Assembly (NCBI GenBank): GCA_012511175.1
Contig: JAAZGO010000021.1
Coordinates: forward strand, 1 to 64,000
DNA from: Fastidiosipila sp.
Lineage (GTDB): Bacteria; Bacillota; Clostridia; Saccharofermentanales; DTU023
Reading direction: 5' to 3'
Length of the DNA stretch: 64,000 nt
In this document: positions 1 to 8,400 of the stretch, in pieces
Numbering within the stretch: the first letter of the stretch is position 1
Layout: every line of letters begins with the position of its first letter
The notes under the pieces: generated by a model
Databases searched by the model: none
What the model saw: only the letters and a program-made list of their open reading frames with translations
Told to the model about the DNA's origin: nothing
Program-made: the position numbers and the translations under genes

Positions 1-1013
1 ACCTCATGGCCATGTATGCCTCAAATGCGGGGAAATCAGGTGGCGAATACTTCACGCCTCAAGAGGTCTCAGAGCTATTGACTCGAATAGCTCTGGTAGG
101 CAAGACAGAAATCAATAAAGTCTATGACCCGGCATGTGGGTCAGGATCTTTGCTCTTACAATCCGCCAAGATCTTGGGAAGAGATAATGTGAGGCAAGGT
201 TTCTTTGGTCAGGAAATCAATCTCACGACCTACAACCTCTGCCGTATCAATATGTTTCTCCACGATGTGGATTTCGATAAATTCGATATTGCCCACGCCG
301 ACACGTTGACAGACCCGATCCACTGGGATGAGGAACCCTTTGAAGTCATCGTTTCCAATCCTCCTTATTCGATCAAGTGGGCAGGAGATGGGGACCCCCT
401 TCTCATCAACGATCCAAGATTTTCCCCTGCCGGCGTCTTAGCTCCTAAATCGAAAGCAGATTTTGCTTTCATCATGCACTCTCTTGCGTGGCTTGCCACC
501 AATGGTACAGCGTCCATCGTATGTTTTCCAGGGGTTCTCTATCGTGGGGGAGCCGAGCAAAAGATCAGGAAGTATCTCATCGACAACGATTACGTGGATA
601 CCATCATCCAGCTTCCAGATAACCTCTTTTACGGTACTTCCATCGCCACCTGCATCATGGTTTTGAGGAAAGCTAAATCGGAGAATTCGACTCTCTTTAT
701 CGATGCTTCCAAAGAATTTGTCAAGATTACCAATAACAACAAGTTAACTGATGAAAATATTCAAAACATCCTGTCCATCTATGAGAAAAAAGATGAGATT
801 CAGTACGTCTCCAAGTTAGTTCCCAACGGTGATATTGCTAAGGAAGATTACAACTTGTCGGTTTCCACTTATGTGGAGATTGAAGACACGAGGGAGAAAG
901 TTGATATCAAGGTCCTTAATAAGGAAATTGAGGAGATTGTAAAGAGGCAGGAATCACTGAGAAACACCATTGACCAGATCGTGATGGAAATTGAGGGTGA
1001 ATCTCATGAGTAG
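1..1013 (+). CDS. hsdM: Type I restriction-modification DNA methyltransferase subunit HsdM (5' end outside window)
   Basis: This is the modification subunit, which with HsdS transfers a methyl group from S-adenosylmethionine to adenine. The reading frame is open to the left edge, so the N-terminal helical domain (commonly 150 or more residues) lies outside. Counting from the first in-window ATG at 6, motif I (DPACGSGSLL) is at about residues 41-50 and the adenine-methylase motif IV NPPY at 118-121. The phrase SNAGKSGGEYFTPQE just before them is typical of HsdM. The stop overlaps the start of hsdS by 8 bases, which indicates translational coupling in an M-S-R operon. The ATG at 6 is almost certainly internal. 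Confidence 0.95.
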   Translation, partial: LMAMYASNAGKSGGEYFTPQEVSELLTRIALVGKTEINKVYDPACGSGSLLLQSAKILGRDNVRQGFFGQEINLTTYNLCRINMFLHDVDFDKFDIAHADTLTDPIHWDEEPFEVIVSNPPYSIKWAGDGDPLLINDPRFSPAGVLAPKSKADFAFIMHSLAWLATNGTASIVCFPGVLYRGGAEQKIRKYLIDNDYVDTIIQLPDNLFYGTSIATCIMVLRKAKSENSTLFIDASKEFVKITNNNKLTDENIQNILSIYEKKDEIQYVSKLVPNGDIAKEDYNLSVSTYVEIEDTREKVDIKVLNKEIEEIVKRQESLRNTIDQIVMEIEGESHE

Positions 1014-2190
1014 GTTAGATCGGCTAATAAAAGAGCTTTGTCCTGATGGTGTGAATCACGAGAGGCTGGGAAACGTATTAGAGTATGAACAACCTGGGAA
1101 ATATCTCGTTAATACCACAAATTATGACGATCACTTTGAAACGCCTGTCTTGACAGCAGGTGATTCATTTATTTTGGGATATACAGATGAAAGTAGTGGA
1201 GTATATAAAGCCAGCACTGAAAACCCCGTCATAATATTTGATGATTTCACAGCAGCTTTTCATTGGGTAGATTTCCCTTTCAAAGTGAAGTCATCTGCAA
1301 TAAAAATGCTAAAACCAAGATCGGAAGCGGCTTTGTTTCGATACATATATCACTGGATGAAAAATATCCATTTTGTACCTTCAGGTCATAGACGAAGATG
1401 GATAAAAGAATACTCGCAACTATTAATCCCCCTTCCACCTCTCCCTGTCCAAGAGGAAATCGTCCGGATCCTGGATACTTTCACAGAGCTTACAGCAGAG
1501 CTTACAGCAGAGCTTACAGCGGAGCTTACAGCACGAAAAAAACAGTTTCACTACTATAGACAAAAACTATTTGTTATGAAGTCAGATGAAGTAACGTGGA
1601 AAACAATAGGCGAAATATGTGAAGAGATTACCTCTGGCGGTACACCCTCATCTGCGATTACTTCCTATTACGGTGGCACGATCCCGTGGCTAAGAACACA
1701 AGAAGTTGATTTTGCAGATGTGTACGATACCAGAGTAAAAATTACCGAAGAGGGTTTAGCAAATTCGTCAGCAAGTTGGGTCGAAAAAAATAATGTAATC
1801 GTGGCTCTCTACGGTGCGACAGCAGCCAAGGTTGCGATTAACAAAATTCCATTAACCACTAACCAGGCGTGTTGCAACCTAAAAATAAATCCCGAGCTCG
1901 CACACTATAGATATGTATTTCACTGGCTCGCCAGTCAATATTTTAAACTGAAGTCACAGGGTCGTGGCTCTCAGTCAAATATTAACGCCAAAATTGTCAA
2001 ATCTTTTCAGATTCCCATACCTTCTTTAGGTAAACAAGAACGCATCGTCTCCATCCTCGACAAATTCGATACCTTGGTGAACGATATCTCCATCGGATTG
2101 CCTGCCGAAATCGAAGCCCGACAAAAACAATACGAGTACTACCGGGAGAAACTTTTAACCTTCAAACCATTAGAAGAAGAGGTAAGCTGA
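1006..2190 (+). CDS. hsdS: Type I restriction-modification specificity subunit HsdS
   Basis: This subunit recognises the split target sequence and holds the M and R subunits together. The protein has two target recognition domains (about residues 1-160 and 205-370). Each is followed by a conserved helix with similar wording (PVQEEIVRILDTF and GKQERIVSILDKF, then a RKKQFHYYR/RQKQYEYYR segment). The ATG at 1006 is chosen because it overlaps the hsdM stop; a TTG at 991 would add five residues. Between the two halves lies a run of ELTA repeats, described as a separate repeat feature. Such repeats set the spacer length in the EcoR124 family. The target sequence cannot be predicted from this reading. 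Confidence 0.93.
   Translation: MSRLDRLIKELCPDGVNHERLGNVLEYEQPGKYLVNTTNYDDHFETPVLTAGDSFILGYTDESSGVYKASTENPVIIFDDFTAAFHWVDFPFKVKSSAIKMLKPRSEAALFRYIYHWMKNIHFVPSGHRRRWIKEYSQLLIPLPPLPVQEEIVRILDTFTELTAELTAELTAELTARKKQFHYYRQKLFVMKSDEVTWKTIGEICEEITSGGTPSSAITSYYGGTIPWLRTQEVDFADVYDTRVKITEEGLANSSASWVEKNNVIVALYGATAAKVAINKIPLTTNQACCNLKINPELAHYRYVFHWLASQYFKLKSQGRGSQSNINAKIVKSFQIPIPSLGKQERIVSILDKFDTLVNDISIGLPAEIEARQKQYEYYREKLLTFKPLEEEVS
1486..1533 (+). repeat. Four 12-bp tandem repeats coding for ELTA in the hsdS linker
   Basis: Four head-to-tail copies of GAGCTTACAGCA run at 1486-1497, 1498-1509, 1510-1521 and 1522-1533. The third copy differs only in its last base. They encode Glu-Leu-Thr-Ala repeats in the helical linker between the two target recognition domains. 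The unit is a multiple of three, so gain or loss keeps the reading frame. In EcoR124-type enzymes the number of such TAEL repeats sets the number of bases between the two half-sites. Confidence 0.95.
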
Positions 2191-2191
2191 C

Positions 2192-5100
2192 ATGACTTCA
2201 TATAACCTGGTCGCAACCACCGATGAGGTCACCGTGGTCGCTGAATACAAACCGGATTACCGGGTCAGGGGTCAAGGCTACCAGTCGGAAGAAGCACTTG
2301 AAAACGAATTCATCCGGCTCTTGGTGGAGCAAGGCTATGAGTATCTTCCCATTCGGTCAGAAGATGATCTGATTCGTAATTTGAGAATTCAACTTGAGAA
2401 GCTCAATCAGTTTGAATTCACCGATAACGAATGGTCCAGGTTCTTTCAAGCATCGCTCGCATCGTCCAATGAAGGCATTGTTGAAAAAACCCGAAAGATC
2501 CAAGAAGATCATACCCAGGTCCTGAAGCGGGATGATGGGACCTCAAAAAATGTCTATTTAATCGATAAGAAGAATATCCATAACAACCGGCTCCAGGTGA
2601 TCAACCAGTATGAAGCTGAGGGCAACTACAAGAATCGCTATGATGTGACCATCTTGGTCAATGGTTTCCCTCTCATCCATGTCGAGTTAAAAAGACGGGG
2701 AGTCGCCATCCGGGAAGCCTTCAACCAAATCAACCGCTACCAAAGAGATTCTTTTTGGGCCTCCCATGGACTCTTTGAATACGTCCAGCTCTTTGTCATC
2801 TCCAATGGAACCCATACCAAGTATTATTCCAACACGACCCGGGAATCTCATATCAAAGAGCTTGTCGCCTCCAAAAGGCGACAAAGTAAAAGGGCCTCTA
2901 ATAGTTTTGAATTTACCAGTTACTGGGCCGATGCCAACAATCGAGCCATTCCTGATTTAATTGATTTCACCAAGACCTTTTTTGCCAAACATACCATCTT
3001 GAATGTGTTGACTAAATACTGTGTTTTCACCAGTGAAGACATGCTCTTGGTTATGAGGCCTTACCAGATCGCTGCCACCGAGCGAATCTTGAATCGGATC
3101 ATCGTGTCCAGCAATCATAAGCAAACAGGCACCATTGACGCAGGAGGTTATATCTGGCATACGACAGGGTCGGGCAAGACCTTAACATCATTCAAAACGG
3201 CAGTATTGGCGACCGAAATTCCTGGTATTGACAAGGTCATCTTCGTGGTTGACCGGAAAGATCTGGACTACCAGACCATGAAGGAGTACGACCGCTTTGA
3301 AAAAGGCGCGGCCAATGGCAATACCTCGACGGCGGTCTTGCAAAGGCAGCTGGAAAACAGGAACCACCGTGGGGGTTATGAGGACTACAAGATCATCGTC
3401 ACGACCATTCAGAAGCTGGATGTTTTCATCAAGAAAAATCGGAAACACGATATCTACAACCAGCATGTAGTCCTTATTTTCGATGAGTGTCATCGCTCTC
3501 AGTTTGGCCAGATGCATCGCGCCATCACCAAGCACTTCAAGCGCTATCACATTTTTGGTTTTACAGGCACCCCCATTTTCTCCTCCAATGCACCCTTAGG
3601 AGGAAATCCAGCTTTCTCTACCACAGAACAGGTCTTTGGCGAAGAGCTTCACACCTATACCATTGTTGACGCCATCAATGACGGCAATGTCTTGCCCTTT
3701 CGGATTGATTTCATCAACACCATGAAATTGCCAGATCATATTGTAGATGAAAAAGTCTATGCCATTGATCGGGAGCGGGCCTTAGCTGCACCTAAACGAA
3801 TTGGCGAGGTGGTGACATACATCTTGGATCATTTCGATCAGAAGACCAAACGTCAAAGCTCCTATACCATGACCGCCAAATGGGACGAGAAGTTAAAGGG
3901 GAGCCGTGAATGGATTGAAAGACGAGAAAAACGAATTGTTTTAGGCTTCAACTCTATTTTTGCAGTCGCCTCCATCCCTATGGCTATGAAATACTACCAA
4001 GCCCTTAAAGAAAGAATTCAGGAAAGGAATATTGATCTGAAGATCGCGACCATCTATTCTTTCGCCCCCAATGAAGAAGAGATCGAGGGTCTCCCGGTGG
4101 ATGAAACATTAGATACCAATTTCTTAGACAAACCCTCGCGCGATTTTTTAGAAGATGCCATCCAAGATTACAACCAGCTGTTTGCAACCAATTTTGATAC
4201 CAGTTCAGACAAATTCCAAAATTATTACAAAGATCTCTCTCAGCGAGTCAGGAACAGAGAGATTGACATTCTCATTGTCGTCAATATGTTTCTTACGGGT
4301 TTTGATGCCACCACCTTGAATACCTTGTGGGTGGACAAGAATCTCAGGCAGCACGGTTTGCTCCAGGCATTTTCAAGGACCAACCGGATTTTAAATTCAG
4401 TGAAAACTTTTGGTAATATTGTCTGTTTTCGGGATTTAAAAGAAGAAATGGATCGGGCCATCGCTCTTTTTGGTGACAAGGATGCCGGTGGGATCGTCCT
4501 TCTTCGAACCTACCGAGAATATTATGAGGGATACGAACAGGAGGGGCGTTGGCAGCCTGGCTACCGGGATCTTGTCGGGCAGCTGGAGAACGGCTATCCC
4601 CTGGGTCAGGTTATTCTTGGCGAATCGAAGCAAAAGGACTTCATTAAACTGTTTGGCAAGATCCTGAAAGTTAGAAACATTTTGACGTCCTTTGATGAAT
4701 TTGAAAGCGATCAGTTGCTTTCAGACAGGGATCTGCAAGATTACCAGAGCATTTACCTTGATCTTTACCAGGATATCCGTGGCAAACAGGCGGTGGACAA
4801 AGAAGATATCAATGACGATATCATTTTTGAGCTGGAGCTCGTCCGCCAGATTGAAGTCAATATTGATTACATCCTCATCCTGGTCGCCAAATACAAAGAC
4901 TCAAATTGCCAAGACAAGGACATTCTGACGGCCATTGACAAAGCCATCAATTCATCGCTTGAACTCAGGAGCAAAAAGGATCTCATCGAGAATTTCATTG
5001 CACAAGTGAACGTCGACACAAATGTTGATGAAGACTGGAAGGCCTATCTTGAGGAAAGCAAAGAAAGAGAAATTAAAGCGCTCATTAGCGAGGAAAATCT

Positions 5101-5290
5101 GAAAGAAGAAGAGACAAGGCGATTTGTGGATAACGCTTTCCGTGACGGCATCATGAGGACGACTGGTACGGACATCGATCGCTTGATGCCACCCGTTTCA
5201 AGATTTGCTTCTAACCAGCGAGCGATCAAAAAGCAAACCATCATCGATAAGCTTCTAGCTTTCTTTGAGAGGTATTTTGGATTGGGATAG
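2192..5290 (+). CDS. hsdR: Type I restriction endonuclease subunit HsdR
   Basis: This is the ATP-dependent translocase and nuclease of the type I complex; it reels in DNA from an unmethylated site and cuts at a distance. The nuclease motif is seen as Asp151 and Glu165-Leu-Lys167, followed by the Q-x3-Y element at 179-183 that is typical of HsdR nucleases. Helicase motifs follow: Walker A (TTGSGKT) near 325-331, DECH at 430-433, FTGTP near 455, and the arginine-finger motif (AFSRTNR) near 725. The length of 1,032 residues is normal. The ATG lies one base after the hsdS stop with a GAAGAAGAGG ribosome binding site inside the end of hsdS. All key residues are present, so it looks functional. Confidence 0.96.
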   Translation: MTSYNLVATTDEVTVVAEYKPDYRVRGQGYQSEEALENEFIRLLVEQGYEYLPIRSEDDLIRNLRIQLEKLNQFEFTDNEWSRFFQASLASSNEGIVEKTRKIQEDHTQVLKRDDGTSKNVYLIDKKNIHNNRLQVINQYEAEGNYKNRYDVTILVNGFPLIHVELKRRGVAIREAFNQINRYQRDSFWASHGLFEYVQLFVISNGTHTKYYSNTTRESHIKELVASKRRQSKRASNSFEFTSYWADANNRAIPDLIDFTKTFFAKHTILNVLTKYCVFTSEDMLLVMRPYQIAATERILNRIIVSSNHKQTGTIDAGGYIWHTTGSGKTLTSFKTAVLATEIPGIDKVIFVVDRKDLDYQTMKEYDRFEKGAANGNTSTAVLQRQLENRNHRGGYEDYKIIVTTIQKLDVFIKKNRKHDIYNQHVVLIFDECHRSQFGQMHRAITKHFKRYHIFGFTGTPIFSSNAPLGGNPAFSTTEQVFGEELHTYTIVDAINDGNVLPFRIDFINTMKLPDHIVDEKVYAIDRERALAAPKRIGEVVTYILDHFDQKTKRQSSYTMTAKWDEKLKGSREWIERREKRIVLGFNSIFAVASIPMAMKYYQALKERIQERNIDLKIATIYSFAPNEEEIEGLPVDETLDTNFLDKPSRDFLEDAIQDYNQLFATNFDTSSDKFQNYYKDLSQRVRNREIDILIVVNMFLTGFDATTLNTLWVDKNLRQHGLLQAFSRTNRILNSVKTFGNIVCFRDLKEEMDRAIALFGDKDAGGIVLLRTYREYYEGYEQEGRWQPGYRDLVGQLENGYPLGQVILGESKQKDFIKLFGKILKVRNILTSFDEFESDQLLSDRDLQDYQSIYLDLYQDIRGKQAVDKEDINDDIIFELELVRQIEVNIDYILILVAKYKDSNCQDKDILTAIDKAINSSLELRSKKDLIENFIAQVNVDTNVDEDWKAYLEESKEREIKALISEENLKEEETRRFVDNAFRDGIMRTTGTDIDRLMPPVSRFASNQRAIKKQTIIDKLLAFFERYFGLG

Positions 5291-5477
5291 TTGAGTGCGG
5301 CGGAATAGAAACCAATCGTCAGCGGAAGTTAAGGCCCAGCCCGTACGCAAGGTGGGCGCGAGCTGCCTAGCAAATAACCACTTTTTTGCGGAAATGGCAA
5401 GGTGGAGCTTTGATGCCACTTCAAAGTGATTGTTATCTATTCTGCTGAACATACTGCTACCATAATGGGTGCTTGAT
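5291..5477. other. Convergent intergenic gap between hsdR and the druE-like gene
   Basis: These 187 bases separate the ends of two convergent defense genes. I see no open frame, no clear hairpin with a T run and no repeat in it. Confidence 0.6.
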
Positions 5478-8400
5478 TCACACCGGATCCTGGATCACAA
5501 TATATGTCGCTCTCGTCGACCCATCCGGTCGAATGAAATCAAATCCTCGCCCTATATAGATCCTTGCACGTTCACCACTTACTCTGACTACCCCCAAAAA
5601 GCGATCGTGGTCAGCCGTATGCTTGAAGTCCAGTAAATCTGGGAACCTCTGTTTAAGTTCCTGCTCGGCAGCATCCTGCCTATGCCTATCATCTGCCCGC
5701 TTTGTATGGATAATCACCTTCTCAAGTGTTTGGTGTCGAGAAGCCATTTGAATGTAGGGGCTCAGACGATTGACCAAGCGCTCACGGTCAAAAAGGTAGG
5801 GATCATGGATGGTCATCCGTTGAACAGGTTGAGTGAAGAAATCATCGAGTGTTGCTTCCAAATCAAACTGCCTGGTAGCTGACGCGTCCACATTGATGAC
5901 TTTGACATGCTGCGGTGGATTCAGCTGATCCCAGGTTATCTCACGCGCCCTCATTTGCTCCCATTGCGTCAACACAGCATGGACCGCTTCTTTGTTGGTG
6001 GAAGTCAAAAGGCTTTTGACGCCAATGGTCTGATCAAGTCCGATCACCCCATTCTGACTTTTAATGATCCTCCTTTGCTCATGATGGGGATCCATAAGGA
6101 ATGGCCAGTCCGGTATAGTTGAACGTTGATAGAGCTTCAATCCTTTGCCCATGAGAACTTGAAGATGAGACGCAATACTCATGTCCTCCGGCCTATCTCC
6201 TGGGAGTTCTTGTAAATACAGATGGATTTCACAACCTCGATTCAACAAATCGTTCAGAGTATCCATCCAGGTGTAATTTTCTCCCTTTGGATGTCCCAAA
6301 GTCATCTTAGGAATGGCCATAAAAAGCGCATGTGCTGCGTAACGGATCTTTTCATACAACCAGTTGGTTGGGTCGGACGCCACAACACGAACAGCTCCCA
6401 GTACTCCTATATCAAGAGGTTCCAGGCTGGCAATGAGTAAATCCAGAAATGCCAGGGCATCCTTCCGTTTGAGTTCATGGTGAAAATACTGATTTCCATA
6501 ATCCCGCAAACAATGGTAGCAGCTGGTATCAGGCGCGCAATCATTACAGTTGAGGATATTTCGCGCTTCTTCCAAGACAAGATCCATGTGCTCCTGAATA
6601 TTCTTCACATGTCCCGCGCCACCCGGCACATTATCGTAAAGAACAAGAGTCTGTTCCCAGTTACCTCCTATACCTCTGGGAAACAGAACACCATCGATAT
6701 CCTGTCGTTCAATCTGAAGGGCATGGCTGGCTCCGTGCAAGATGGCGTAAAGCAGGGACAGCCAAAAGGAATGATTATCCGGTGAAGGGATGGGCATATC
6801 CCGGCTTCCCTCGAATCGGATGTGCAAGGTATTGGTGTTTTGGATATGGCCGAGGGAGTATCTATCTCTAGTCCCCTTGATTCCCTCGGTCAAAGCAAAA
6901 CCTTTCAATGGAAATTCAAAACCGCTTCCGTATTTCCCCTCATTCACGAAGAGGAGCCTGCCTTTCGGATTGTAAGCCAGATAGACGAATTGATTATGTG
7001 CTTCCTCGTTCAGGCTATGCTCTGGTATCAAGGCAGACCGCATTTGTCTTGGTTCCACTTTCACATACTGTTTCGCAGGTTTTCCACTGTTTGGATCTGC
7101 TTGAAAACCTTCCGGTTCAACAAAAACCCGAACCTTAGACTTGTTGCCATAAGGTTCCGAACAGACAGAGCAAACCATCTGTGAGCGAGGTAGTGGAACG
7201 CCCGCTCCTTCGCTGATCTCAAGATATTGGCAATGTTCACATATCCTATACTCGTTTTTGGGAGGAGTGTCCCTCCAGAAAAGAGGTCGTTGGCTTGCCC
7301 ATAACCGCTTATCTGCGACCACTTCAGAGCCAGGGGCATATTCCGTTATCGCCTGGCGAAGATCCCTGGTTAAACGCAAATCTGCCCGGTCACTGACCTT
7401 CCTTGGTAACATGAGCTCAACTGTGTGGAGAGGGAAAGAATAACTTGGCAAAACGCCATTTTCACTCAAATAATTGATCAGGTAGCCTGACGTATTTCCT
7501 CGCGACCCTCTAATACGACGCAATAGATTTTCAAAGTAGGTCCTTTCTTCACCCGCTCTGTCTCGTTCTGTTGAATCAAGGCTCATATCGGCGCTTGTTT
7601 TCGCAAGCTCTTCGATCTTCTTGTAATAGTAATCTGTGATCGGCCTATAATGACCGTCATTCACCTTCTGGAGCATATTGAAAAAACCATCCAAGCCGCT
7701 CTTAATGAAGGGTCTTAAGGTCGGTGGAAAATGTATGGCATAGGTCTCAAGCTGCTGATGGATGGATCGAGTGTTTGCCTCCGCCCACTCTTTTAGATGA
7801 TGGAAATGGGGCGGCTCTGCTTGCCAGGTATCAAAAAAACCTCCACTTAAAGTAAGGCTTTCAATTGATGCTCCCTTTGCCCTGCGGTATCTCAAAAATT
7901 CACTTAAAAGAAGAGCATTGACATGCCTTTGAGCAATCAGCTCATTCTCGAGCGTGACCATGGGAACCCTGACATTTCCACTAATAATCTCAGCCGGGTT
8001 ATGATAATAGGCCTGGTCATGGGGACGATCTGATGACCAGGTCATGATGTAGGCAGTTCCACTGGTCCGCCTGCCGGCTCGTCCTGATCGCTGGCGATAA
8101 TTGGCGACCGTTGGTGGCACATTGCTCATCACGACTGTCTGTAGATCACCAAGATCGATCCCCATTTCGAAGGTTGTTGAGCAACTTAACATGTTGATAT
8201 AGCCTTCTCTAAAACGCTTCTGGTAGTCTTCCCCTTTTTTGGGGCTCAGTTGAGCGGTGTGTTCTTCAACCCGAATCGGGATGAGAGCTTGTTGGAACAA
8301 ATGGAAATAGTAATTCTCTTTCTGCTCCGTCTCGATATCGATGGCCTCCAGATCACCTCCACAATGTGGGAATGGGCAAGGTAGCGAATCCCCCCGATAG

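Noticed and set aside
1486-1533. On/off phase variation by frameshift in hsdS
   Set aside because: The unit is 12 bases, so copy changes keep the frame; specificity change is the more likely effect.
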